A program made the translations under genes and the position numbers. Shown here piece by piece: positions 13,596-21,591 of a stretch of 32,857 nucleotides of DNA (within the stretch, counting starts at the first letter, position 1; every line of letters starts with the position of its first letter). The DNA is from Gemmatimonadota bacterium (GTDB lineage Bacteria > Gemmatimonadota > Gemmatimonadetes > Longimicrobiales > Gaopeijiaceae), in assembly GCA_022826025.1 (NCBI GenBank), contig JAJDVR010000206.1, positions 1-32,857 of the forward strand, given 5' to 3'. The notes beneath the pieces were generated by a model, which was not told the DNA's origin, did not search any database, and saw only the letters and a list, made by a program, of their open reading frames with translations.

Positions 13596-15650
13596 CTATC
13601 CGCCGTCCTCCTGTGTCACCGTCCCCGTCCGGTACTTGTCGAACCACGCCTTGATGTAGAGCTGCGTCATGATCCGGTGCGAAACGGAGCGCGAGCCGTG
13701 GTATTCGTCCGGAATCTTGACGTGCATCGTCTCCTGGCCCAGCACCTTGAGCGCGCGGTAGAACTCCTCCGCCTGCGGCATCGGCGTGCGCAGGTCCTCG
13801 ACGCCGGAGAGGAGCATCGTCGGCGTGGTGACGTTGCCGACGTAGTGCAGCGGCGAACGCTCGGCGTACTCCACCGGATCCTCCCAGGGATAGGAGCGGA
13901 AGCGCCGGTACCAGCCCGACCCGTCCGTCGTCCCCACGAAGGAGTGCCAGTTGATGACCGGTCGCTGCGACACCGCCGCGCGGAAGCGGTCGGTGTGTCC
14001 CACGACCCAGGCGGTAAGGACGCCGCCGCCGCTGCTTCCGGTGACGAACATGTTGTCCTCGTCGATGAAGCCGCGCTCGATGGCCGCGTCGACGCCGGCC
14101 ATGAGGTCGTGGAAGTCGTTGCCCGGATAGAAGTAGTTGATGCCGTTCACGAAGTCCTGGCCGTATCCGGTGCTGCCGCGCGGGTTCGTCCAGAGGACCG
14201 CGTAGCCGTCCGCCGCGAAGTTCTGCCAGTTCCAGTTCCAGCGCACGGTGTACATCGAGACCGGCCCGCCGTGGATCCACAGCAGCAGCGGGTACTCCCG
14301 GCCGGGCTCGAAGTCGGCGGGTTTCATGAGCCAGCCCTGCACCGGCCAGCCGTCGACGGACTCGGTCCAGATCTCCTCGACCTCGCCCAGCCTGATGTCG
14401 GCCAGGACGTCCTCGTTGTAGTCGACCAGCGTCTCGAGCTCGCCCGGATTGTCCAGGTCGAAGGTGATGAGGTAGTTCGGGCGGTAGAAGGTCGAGTTGG
14501 TGGCGGCCACCCGGCCGTTCTTCGCGATGGAGACGCCGGTGATGTAATGGACGCCGTCCGTGACCTTGCGGATGTCACCGCTTGTGGACACGAAGTGGAG
14601 GTTCGACGAGCCCTCTTCGCCGAGCGTGAAGTAGAGACCGGAGCCGTCGGGCGCCCAGGTGACGCCTCCGGGCGAGTTCTTGAGATTGCCGGCGAGCATC
14701 CGGCCGCCCGAGCCGTCCGCGTCCATCAGGTACAGGTTCGACAGGTTGCTGTAGTTCTCGTTCTGGTCGTAGCCGGTGTAGGCGATCATGCTGCCGTCCG
14801 GCGACACGACGGGGCCGTTGTCGGGCCCGAGGCGGTCGGTGAGCGTGGTGATCTCCAGCGTCGCGAGGTCGATGGCGTGGACCTCGGAGTTGCCGCGCTC
14901 GTAGCCCTCCTCGGGGATGAGGTCACCGCTGAAATAGAGCTTCGTGCCGTCCGGCGCCCAGCGCGGATTGCCGTGCGAGGTGTCGCCGAAGGTGATCTGG
15001 CGCGGGGTGCCGCCGAGGTCCGCATCGACGATGAAGATCTGGGTGTTGCCCCTGCGCGTGTACCCGGTCCCGTCGCGCTGCCACGCGATCCGGTCCTCCA
15101 CCACGGCCGGCTTGGCCAGGTTCGCGCCCGGCGGGAAGGCGGGCATCGTTATCGGCAGCGGAGACCCGGTATCCGGGATGAAGGTCGTAAACGAGATCTG
15201 CGCCCCGTCGGGCGACCAGCGGATGCCGCCGGGGGCCCGGTCGAGGTTGGTGAGCTGCTTGGTCTCGCGGGTGTCAAGCCACATCACGTGGATCTGGCTG
15301 GTCCCGCTCTTGTCGGACAGGAAAGCGATCCTGCTGCCGTCCGGCGACCAGATCGGCGACGACACCTCGAAGCTGCCGGTCTCGAGCTCGCTGATCCGCC
15401 GCGTCGACAGATCCATGATCATCAGCTCGCTCTTGTTGCGGTCGTTCATCTTGTCCACGCTCCCGCGCGTGAAGAGGATGTAGCCGCCGTCCGGCGAGAT
15501 CCTGGGGCTCCCGACCGACTCCATCTCCATGTAGGTGTCCATGTCGAGGAGTCCGCCGGGCTGCTGCGCGGCGGACGGGGCGGGCGGGGCAAGGGCGATC
15601 GCGAGGGCGAGGAAGCCGGGGGCGGTTCGGAGGTGGCGGCGGGCGGTCAT
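13596..15650 (-). CDS. Exported S9 family serine peptidase (prolyl oligopeptidase type)
   Basis: This 684-residue peptidase has an N-terminal Sec signal (about residues 1-29, ending SAAQQ) and acts in the periplasm or outside the cell on oligopeptides. Residues 40-430 form a beta-propeller with TolB-like repeats such as IWSPDGSRIAFLSD, IRWSPDGAQISF and PRWAPDGTKLYFSG. The C-terminal alpha/beta-hydrolase domain has IHGGPVSMY, the nucleophile Ser540 (GSSGGG), Asp619 (GVEDLRTPM) and His651 (EYHGSR), so the triad is complete. The start at 15650 has AAGGAG upstream. The open frame continues upstream for another 550 codons antisense to the next gene, but that extension lacks any protein signature. 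It resembles acylaminoacyl-peptidases and dipeptidyl peptidases; exact specificity is unknown. Confidence 0.93.
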   Translation of the reverse strand: MTARRHLRTAPGFLALAIALAPPAPSAAQQPGGLLDMDTYMEMESVGSPRISPDGGYILFTRGSVDKMNDRNKSELMIMDLSTRRISELETGSFEVSSPIWSPDGSRIAFLSDKSGTSQIHVMWLDTRETKQLTNLDRAPGGIRWSPDGAQISFTTFIPDTGSPLPITMPAFPPGANLAKPAVVEDRIAWQRDGTGYTRRGNTQIFIVDADLGGTPRQITFGDTSHGNPRWAPDGTKLYFSGDLIPEEGYERGNSEVHAIDLATLEITTLTDRLGPDNGPVVSPDGSMIAYTGYDQNENYSNLSNLYLMDADGSGGRMLAGNLKNSPGGVTWAPDGSGLYFTLGEEGSSNLHFVSTSGDIRKVTDGVHYITGVSIAKNGRVAATNSTFYRPNYLITFDLDNPGELETLVDYNEDVLADIRLGEVEEIWTESVDGWPVQGWLMKPADFEPGREYPLLLWIHGGPVSMYTVRWNWNWQNFAADGYAVLWTNPRGSTGYGQDFVNGINYFYPGNDFHDLMAGVDAAIERGFIDEDNMFVTGSSGGGVLTAWVVGHTDRFRAAVSQRPVINWHSFVGTTDGSGWYRRFRSYPWEDPVEYAERSPLHYVGNVTTPTMLLSGVEDLRTPMPQAEEFYRALKVLGQETMHVKIPDEYHGSRSVSHRIMTQLYIKAWFDKYRTGTVTQEDGG

Positions 15651-15776
15651 GCGGGTCTCCTTGGAATTGCGAGTCGCGCGAGGCTTTCGGCCTGCGTGGC
15701 GTCGGGCGATTGGGGGCAATCTCGGGGTCCGCGTGCACGAAATCAAACGCTGAACCCCTCGGTCCCGTACATCACC

Positions 15777-15806
15777 TTGCACCCCGCGCCGAAGGGGTAG
15801 TAGGGT
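15777..15806 (+). promoter_or_regulatory. Weak candidate promoter for the amidohydrolase pair
   Basis: TTGCAC (15777-15782) and TAGGGT (15801-15806) are separated by 18 bases, about 58 bases before the start of the amidohydrolase gene. The rest of 15651-15863 between the two divergent genes shows nothing else clear. The match is moderate only. Confidence 0.3.
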
Positions 15807-15863
15807 TCGCCATGCCAGGAAGCAGAGGGAGACCCCGACAAGCATGAGGGAGACCCGCCCGGA

Positions 15864-17501
15864 ATGAGGAAAACGCCAGTTCGCACCGCCGCGATCGCCC
15901 TTGCGGGATCGCTGTTGTTCGTCGCGCCGCTCGTGGCCCAGCACAGGAGCGTCCCGCCTCCCGCAGCCTACGCCATCGAGGGCGTGACGGTCGTCGGACC
16001 CGGCCTTCAGGAAGAGGCGGGCGTCACGGTCATCGTTCGAGGAGGACTCATCGAGGCGATGGGCGCCGGAGTCGCGATTCCCGCGGACGCGGAGCGGCTG
16101 GAAGGGGACTCCCTCTTTCTCTACCCGGGTCTCGTCGACGGCGACGGGGTGGGCGAGTTCGAGTTCCCCGAAGCCCCCGAGGATGGTCCGCCGTCCTGGG
16201 CGCCCACCCGCATCGCCCAGCGCGTCACCCCGCACCGGCGCGTCGCCGACTACGTGACGGCGACCGGAGGCGCGCAAACCGAGCAGCGAAGACGCGGGAT
16301 CGTCGCCGCAGCGGTGCATGCCGGCGACGGAATCGCACCGGGCCGGAGCGCGGTCCTGCTGAACAGGGTCGACGCGGAGACCTCCCGCGAGCTGATCGCC
16401 CGCCCCGACGCCGGGCTCTCCATGAGCTTCCAGACGGCGCAGGGCGTGTATCCATCGACGCTCCTCGGCGTGATGGCCACCATCCGCCAGGCGTTCCTGG
16501 ACGCCGAACGCCAGGCCACCCTCGAGAGCGCCTTCGCGAACGGCCGCGCCGGAATGACGATGCCCGACTGGGATCCGGACTACGAGGTGCTCCGCGATGT
16601 TGCTGCCGGCGAGATGCCCGTGTTTTTCCGGGCCGTGGACTCGGAGGATATCCGCCGGGTGCTCGGGCTCGCGGACGAGATCGGCCTCCGCCCGGTCATC
16701 GTGGGCGGTGACGAGGCGTGGCAGGTCGCGGAGCAACTCGCCGACCGGGGCGTTCCCGTCCTCATCGACACGGACTTTCCCGAACCCGACGAATGGGACC
16801 CGGAGAGCGAGGAGGAACTCGAACCCGCGGCCTTCCGCGAGAAGCGCGACCTCGAGGCGGTGTACGCCAACGCCGCCGCGCTCGAGGCCGCCGGCGTACA
16901 GTTCGCGCTGACGAGCGGAGAGGGCGACGCGGATCCGATCGAGGGAGCCCGCAAGGCCGTCGAGTACGGGCTGTCCCGGAACGCGGCGGTCGCGGCGCTG
17001 ACCACTGCGCCCGCCGAGATCCTGGGCGTGCCGTCCCTCGTCCAGGTCGACGAGGGGCGGCCGGCGACCTTCATCCTCGCGACCGGCCCGCTGCTCGAGG
17101 AGGGGAGCGAGATCGCCTACACCTTCGTCGAGGGCAGGTACGAGGTCGGGCCCGGATCCGGCGCCGGGGGCGGCGAGGCTCCCACGGTCAACGTGTCGGG
17201 CTCCTGGGAAGTGGAGGTGACCGCGCAGGGGATGACCGTCCCGATCGAGATGGAGCTCGAGCAGGAAGGAAGCGAGTTCTCGGGCACAGCGGCCGCCGAC
17301 ATGTTCGGTGACGCGCAAGTGCGCGGCGGACGGATTTCGGGCAGCGAGATCTCGTTCCGCCTGGTCGTCGCGGCCGGCGGCCAGTCGATGGAGCTGTCGT
17401 TCGAGGCCGACGTCGAGGGCGATCGCATGAACGGTTCGGGATCGAGCCCGATGGGGGACTTCCAGATGACGGCCCGACGGGCTCCGGGAGGTGCGCGATG
17501 A
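15864..17501 (+). CDS. Exported amidohydrolase-like protein lacking the metal-binding HxH
   Basis: This 545-residue protein has a Sec signal peptide (about residues 1-25, ending VAQ). The amidohydrolase N-terminal beta-sandwich is recognisable (AIEGVTVV, VIVRGGLIEAMGAG), then YPGLVDGDGVGEF. In active family members that segment reads PGxxDxHxH, but here residues 93-95 are Gly-Asp-Gly, so the first two zinc ligands are absent. The rest follows the fold (VIVGGDEAWQVAEQLADRGVPV, and AAVAALTTAPAEILGV near the end of the barrel). A C-terminal extension of about 110 residues (from GSWEVEVTAQGMTVPIEMEL) looks like a separate beta-domain. It is probably a non-catalytic or repurposed homologue. It overlaps the next, larger amidohydrolase gene by four bases (ATGA), so they are coupled. 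Confidence 0.85.
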   Translation: MRKTPVRTAAIALAGSLLFVAPLVAQHRSVPPPAAYAIEGVTVVGPGLQEEAGVTVIVRGGLIEAMGAGVAIPADAERLEGDSLFLYPGLVDGDGVGEFEFPEAPEDGPPSWAPTRIAQRVTPHRRVADYVTATGGAQTEQRRRGIVAAAVHAGDGIAPGRSAVLLNRVDAETSRELIARPDAGLSMSFQTAQGVYPSTLLGVMATIRQAFLDAERQATLESAFANGRAGMTMPDWDPDYEVLRDVAAGEMPVFFRAVDSEDIRRVLGLADEIGLRPVIVGGDEAWQVAEQLADRGVPVLIDTDFPEPDEWDPESEEELEPAAFREKRDLEAVYANAAALEAAGVQFALTSGEGDADPIEGARKAVEYGLSRNAAVAALTTAPAEILGVPSLVQVDEGRPATFILATGPLLEEGSEIAYTFVEGRYEVGPGSGAGGGEAPTVNVSGSWEVEVTAQGMTVPIEMELEQEGSEFSGTAAADMFGDAQVRGGRISGSEISFRLVVAAGGQSMELSFEADVEGDRMNGSGSSPMGDFQMTARRAPGGAR

Positions 17502-20272
17502 CTATCCGGCACACGACGACTATCCGGCACACGACGACTGTCCGAAAGATGGTACGCGCGGGTCTGGCGATCGCGACGATCGGCCTCCTTTCGGGGACCC
17601 CGGCGGCGGCGCAGGAATGGGACGTGCAGCTCCCGGCAGACGCGGGCAGCTACCCCACCGGCGACCTGTTCGTCCAGGGTCTCGCGGCCGTGCACACGGC
17701 GGCCGGCCCGGTGCTCGAAGGCGTCTCGATTCTGATCCGGGACGGGATCATCGAGCAGATCGGACCTGGCCTCGCCGCGCCCGACGGCGTGCGCGTCATC
17801 GACGGGACAGGCCTTACCGCGATGCCGGGCATCGTCGACGAGCACTCACACACCGCGCTCATTGCCGGCAACGAGGGCACCGCCCCGATCGTGCCCGAGG
17901 TGCGGGTACTGGACGCTCTCACGACCGAGGACTTCGGGATCTATCGGGCTTTGTCGGGCGGGGTGACGACAGCCCGCATCATGCACGGCAGCTCGAACCC
18001 GATCGGCGGCCAGAGCGCCGTCATCAAGATGCGCTGGGGCATGGACGCCACGGAGCAGCTGTTGATGCCCGGCGCGCCGAAGTTCGTGAAGTTCGCCCTC
18101 GGTGAAAACGTGACCCGAAAAGCGGCTCCACCGAGCACCGATTCCCGGTTCCCGCTGAGTCGCGCGGGCGTGGAGGCGATCTACGTCGAGGCGTTCACGG
18201 CCGCGCAGGCGTACCGGGCGGAGTGGAACAGCTTCCGCGCAAACCCGGCCGCCTTCCCCGTTCCCCCGCGGCGCGATCTCCGGCTCGAGGCGCTGGTCGA
18301 CATCATGGAGGGACGCATCCGCATCCACGCGCACTCCTACCGCGCGGACGAGATCCTCATGCTCATCCGTCTCGCGGAACGGTTCGGGTTCAGGATCGAC
18401 GTGTTCACGCACGTCATGGAGGGATACCGGGTCGCGACCGAGATGGCTGAGCACGGCGCCGCCGGCTCGACCTTCTCCGACTGGTGGCAGTACAAGCTCG
18501 AGGCGTACGAGTCGATCCCGCACAACGCCGCCATCATGCACCAGCACGGAGTGCTCACCGCCATCAACTCCGACATCCCCTCGCTCCAGCCGTTCATGCA
18601 CCGCGAGATCGTGAAACCGGTGAAGTACGGGGGCGTGAGCGAGCTCGAAGCGCTGCAGATGCTGACGCTGTTTCCTGCCAGGATGATGTACCTGGACGAC
18701 CGGGTTGGCAGCCTGGAGGAAGGCAAGGAAGGCGATGTCGTGCTGCTCGACGGATCGCCCTTCGACTCGTTCAGCCGCGTCGAGAAGACCATCGTCGACG
18801 GAATCGTCCACTACGACGTGGACGATGAGGCGGGGACGCGGGGCGAGCCTGTTCGCGCGGTTACGGATGTCGTCGCCGCCCCGGCAACGCCCCGGACCTC
18901 AACCCCCGGCGACGGCCCGGATTCCGCCGACGCTGGCGCGCCGCGGACTGCAACCTCCGGCGACGGCTCGAGCTCCGGGACCGGGATGGCACCCGGGACG
19001 CCGAGTGCGAACGGGATGGACGGAGAAACGCCGCCGCGAACAGCAGCCGCGCAGGAGGCCGCGACGGCTCTCGTGGGCGCGACGGTTCACACGGTGTCGG
19101 GCGGGACGATACCGGACGGGGTGGTGCTCATCCGCGGCGGGACCATCGAGGCCGTGGGCACCAGGTCGCAGGTCGAGATCCCCGCCGATGCGGCGCGCGT
19201 CGAGGTGGCCGGACGGCACGTCTATCCGGGCATGACCGACCCGTTCACGACGCTCGGACTGCTCGAGTTCGGCGCCGTCGGCCAGGCCACCGACATCGCC
19301 GAGATCGGGGACTACAACCCGCACATCCGTGCGCTTCCGGCGGTGAACCCCTACTACCCGAGCCTGAACGTGGCGCGGGCCAACGGCATCACCACGGTTC
19401 AGACCGCACAGGGCGGCGGTGTGGTTCGGGGTACGGGCTCGGTCATCCAGCTCAACGGCGGAGACACTTTCGAGAAGGTGGCCGTGGCTCCGGAAGCCTC
19501 CCTGATCGTCGATCTGCCGGCGGGTCCCGAGGGCGACGACGAGGAGGAACCGGAGCTCGACAGCAGCGCCATGGAAGGCCTCGTCGACCTGTTCGAGCGC
19601 GCCGTCGCATACGGAGCGAACCCGGCGACCTCCGACGACCCGACCGCGCCCTTCGAGGCCAACACCTGGGGCGGAGAGGCCGTCCTGCTCGACGCGCTGC
19701 AGCCGGCGCTCGCCGGAGAGAGGCCGGTCTTCCTCTCGGTGGACACGGCCTGGGAGATCCGCACCCTGTTCGTCTTCCTGGACGCGTTTCCGACCATCGA
19801 CGCCATCGTTCTGGGCGGACGGGAGGCGTATCGCGTTGCCTCCGGCCTGGCCGCCCGCAGCATCCCCGTCATCCTCACGGGCACCCTCCAGGCACCCGCC
19901 GACCGGGACGTGGCCGTCACCTCGGGCTACCGCAACGCCGGGCTCCTGCACGCGGCGGGCGTCGCGGTCTCGTTCTCGACGGCCAGCGACGCCGACGTCC
20001 GCAACCTCCCCTACCATGCGGCGCTCTCGGTCGGCTTCGGGCTCCCCGAGGATGCCGCCCTGCGCGCCGTGACCCTGGGCCCGGCGGAGGCACTGGGTCT
20101 GGGCGACCTCATGGGAAGCATCGAGCCCGGAAAGCGGGCGGATCTGCTCGTCACGGACGGCTCCCCGCTGCAGTCGCTGACGCGGATCGAGCGCATGTGG
20201 GTCGGCGGTCTCGAGGTGGATCCCCGGGCAAACAAGCACGACCGGTTGTGGGAGGCGTTCCGAGGTCGGTAG
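17498..20272 (+). CDS. Exported two-domain amidohydrolase: one intact and one degenerate domain
   Basis: This 924-residue fusion has an exported N-terminus (hydrophobic segment about residues 19-38). Domain 1 (about 55-450) is a complete amidohydrolase: PGIVDEHSH supplies His116 and His118, and later ligands include IHAHSYRADEI, FTHVMEG and INSDIPS. A linker rich in Pro, Gly, Thr and Ala follows (about 450-525). Domain 2 (about 525-915) repeats the fold (LVGATVHTVSGG, VLIRGGTIEAVG), but its metal motif reads YPGMTDPFTTLG, without HxH. Its barrel end is intact (LGPAEALGLGDLMGSIEPGKRADLLV). GGGAGG precedes the ATG at 17498, which overlaps the previous gene's stop. Reaction unknown; cyclic amide or peptide-like substrates are typical for the family. 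Domain 2 and the upstream gene look like regulatory or binding homologues. Confidence 0.88.
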   Translation: MTIRHTTTIRHTTTVRKMVRAGLAIATIGLLSGTPAAAQEWDVQLPADAGSYPTGDLFVQGLAAVHTAAGPVLEGVSILIRDGIIEQIGPGLAAPDGVRVIDGTGLTAMPGIVDEHSHTALIAGNEGTAPIVPEVRVLDALTTEDFGIYRALSGGVTTARIMHGSSNPIGGQSAVIKMRWGMDATEQLLMPGAPKFVKFALGENVTRKAAPPSTDSRFPLSRAGVEAIYVEAFTAAQAYRAEWNSFRANPAAFPVPPRRDLRLEALVDIMEGRIRIHAHSYRADEILMLIRLAERFGFRIDVFTHVMEGYRVATEMAEHGAAGSTFSDWWQYKLEAYESIPHNAAIMHQHGVLTAINSDIPSLQPFMHREIVKPVKYGGVSELEALQMLTLFPARMMYLDDRVGSLEEGKEGDVVLLDGSPFDSFSRVEKTIVDGIVHYDVDDEAGTRGEPVRAVTDVVAAPATPRTSTPGDGPDSADAGAPRTATSGDGSSSGTGMAPGTPSANGMDGETPPRTAAAQEAATALVGATVHTVSGGTIPDGVVLIRGGTIEAVGTRSQVEIPADAARVEVAGRHVYPGMTDPFTTLGLLEFGAVGQATDIAEIGDYNPHIRALPAVNPYYPSLNVARANGITTVQTAQGGGVVRGTGSVIQLNGGDTFEKVAVAPEASLIVDLPAGPEGDDEEEPELDSSAMEGLVDLFERAVAYGANPATSDDPTAPFEANTWGGEAVLLDALQPALAGERPVFLSVDTAWEIRTLFVFLDAFPTIDAIVLGGREAYRVASGLAARSIPVILTGTLQAPADRDVAVTSGYRNAGLLHAAGVAVSFSTASDADVRNLPYHAALSVGFGLPEDAALRAVTLGPAEALGLGDLMGSIEPGKRADLLVTDGSPLQSLTRIERMWVGGLEVDPRANKHDRLWEAFRGR
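17501..17536 (+). repeat. 18-bp tandem duplication at the start of the two-domain amidohydrolase gene
   Basis: ACTATCCGGCACACGACG occurs twice in perfect tandem, with a third partial copy (ACTGTCCG) after it. It encodes two copies of a TIRHTT unit ahead of the signal peptide. It looks like a recent slippage duplication that lengthens the N-terminus in frame. Confidence 0.9.
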
Positions 20273-20307
20273 ACCCGGCACGGCGAGGAGGCTGAGAACG
20301 GAAGGGC

Positions 20308-21501
20308 CTACGGTAACTCCCAGCCGCTGCCCGGCATGATCCGCCGCATGAATCCGTCGAAGCGGGGGACCGTAAATGCCGTGTCGCCGTGACTCGGGCT
20401 CCAGACCATCCCCTTGAAGATCAGCTTGGCCCGCACCGGACCGAGGGAGGTCACGGAGCGACCGAGCACTGTGGCTATGTCGCCCGAGCGATGAGGTCCC
20501 GATCCCAATTCAGCCATGGCGCGCAGGTACTTTCGTTCTGAAGGCGTCAAACGATCGAAGCGTACCATGAAGAAGCTCTCGTCCAGCGCAGCGAGGGCGG
20601 ACACGGAGGCAGCGTACACATCCTGCCCGGTTACCGGCGAGCGTTCGGCGACATCCCACACATGCTTGCCCCATTCCTGAAGGAAGTAGGGATATCCTTC
20701 CGATTCTGCGACAATCATGTCGAGCGCCTCCTTCTGGAACTCGACGCCGAGATCCGCTGCGGGCTTGGTGATCGCGACGGCGGCGGCTTCGGGCGGAAGC
20801 GGTCCCACCTCCGGAAAGTCGAACAGCCTCTCGGCATAGGATTTTGCGCGCCCCATTCGGCCCCGGAGCTGTGGCAGTCCCGCGCCCATGAGCGTGACGG
20901 GCAGTTGCCGCTGGGCGGTGCGATGTAGCGCGACGATCAGTGCCGCCAAGTCGTCTTCGGGTACATACTGGAGTTCGTCGACGAACATCGCCAAGCCTGT
21001 CCCGGCACTGGCACAGGCCTCGCCGACGGACTCGAGAAGCGCTTGCAGGTCGAGTTCCAGGTCTCCGTTGTCCGCGAGTCCCGGCTCGGGATCGAAGTCG
21101 AGCCCAACCTCGATGTCCCGATACTTCACCTTGAGAGCGCCGACAAAACCCGCCAGGCCCCGGAGCGCGCGTCTGGCCAGCTCTTGGCCGCGGGACTTCC
21201 TCGCGAGCCGGATCATCGCCAACCGCAGTCCCGGAGCCAGCATCGCGGGCAGGGAGCGGGACTCCGGAGCTTCCACCTCCGTGACCAGAATGCCTCGCGA
21301 GCGGGCGTAGTCGCTCATCTTGAGTAGAAGGACCGTCTTGCCTACACCCCGAAGGCCGACGAGCAAGACGCTCTTCGCGGCACGGCGGGCGCGCATTCGC
21401 TCCAACGCTATGCCCGCCCTGGACAACAGCGGTGCGCGTCCTGCCAACTCAGGTGGCGGCATGCCCGCGCCGGGCGAATAGGGGTTCTGAATCGGATCCA
21501 T
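20308..21501 (-). CDS. AAA-type ATPase with winged-helix C-terminus
   Basis: This is a 397-residue P-loop ATPase of the ORC/Cdc6-STAND-like type often annotated only as 'ATP-binding protein'. Walker A is GLRGVGKT (Lys55), Walker B is AMFVDELQYV (Asp175, Glu176), and a sensor-1-like region follows in LPVTLMGAGLPQLRG. A helical lid (GYPYFLQEWGKHVWDVAE) and a C-terminal winged helix (LTPSERKYLRAMAELG, GDIATVLGRS, LIFKGMVW) complete the protein. It is intracellular. The ATG at 21501 sits only about 12 bases below a TATAAC, so the mRNA may have a very short leader. It stands alone, convergent with the amidohydrolase gene. Its function is unknown; DNA- or stress-related roles are possible for the family. 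Confidence 0.85.
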   Translation of the reverse strand: MDPIQNPYSPGAGMPPPELAGRAPLLSRAGIALERMRARRAAKSVLLVGLRGVGKTVLLLKMSDYARSRGILVTEVEAPESRSLPAMLAPGLRLAMIRLARKSRGQELARRALRGLAGFVGALKVKYRDIEVGLDFDPEPGLADNGDLELDLQALLESVGEACASAGTGLAMFVDELQYVPEDDLAALIVALHRTAQRQLPVTLMGAGLPQLRGRMGRAKSYAERLFDFPEVGPLPPEAAAVAITKPAADLGVEFQKEALDMIVAESEGYPYFLQEWGKHVWDVAERSPVTGQDVYAASVSALAALDESFFMVRFDRLTPSERKYLRAMAELGSGPHRSGDIATVLGRSVTSLGPVRAKLIFKGMVWSPSHGDTAFTVPRFDGFMRRIMPGSGWELP

Positions 21502-21512
21502 CTCGGACTCAA

Positions 21513-21559
21513 GTTATACCAGGATTAGCGAGTTTATCGTGGGAAGATAATATCGCTAA
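21513..21559 (-). promoter_or_regulatory. Promoter and inverted repeat upstream of the ATPase gene
   Basis: On the minus strand a -10-like TATAAC lies at 21518-21513. An inverted repeat, TTAGCGA (21525-21531) with TCGCTAA (21553-21559), lies just upstream in a notably AT-rich patch. No good -35 is visible, which would fit an activator-dependent or repressed promoter. Autoregulation by the winged helix is a guess. Confidence 0.4.
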
Positions 21560-21591
21560 ACTTGCTATAAACGCCAGGAGCCTGCCGCACC

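Noticed and set aside
13677-15800. A 707-codon plus-strand open frame
   Set aside because: It lies entirely antisense to the S9 peptidase gene, and its composition (Val, Arg, His rich, no motif) is that of a codon-bias shadow.
15651-17318. Open frame on the minus strand extending the S9 peptidase gene upstream by about 550 codons
   Set aside because: It is antisense to the amidohydrolase gene, has no protein signature, and the signal peptide and AAGGAG at 15650 mark the real start. Long antisense frames are expected from GC-rich codon bias.
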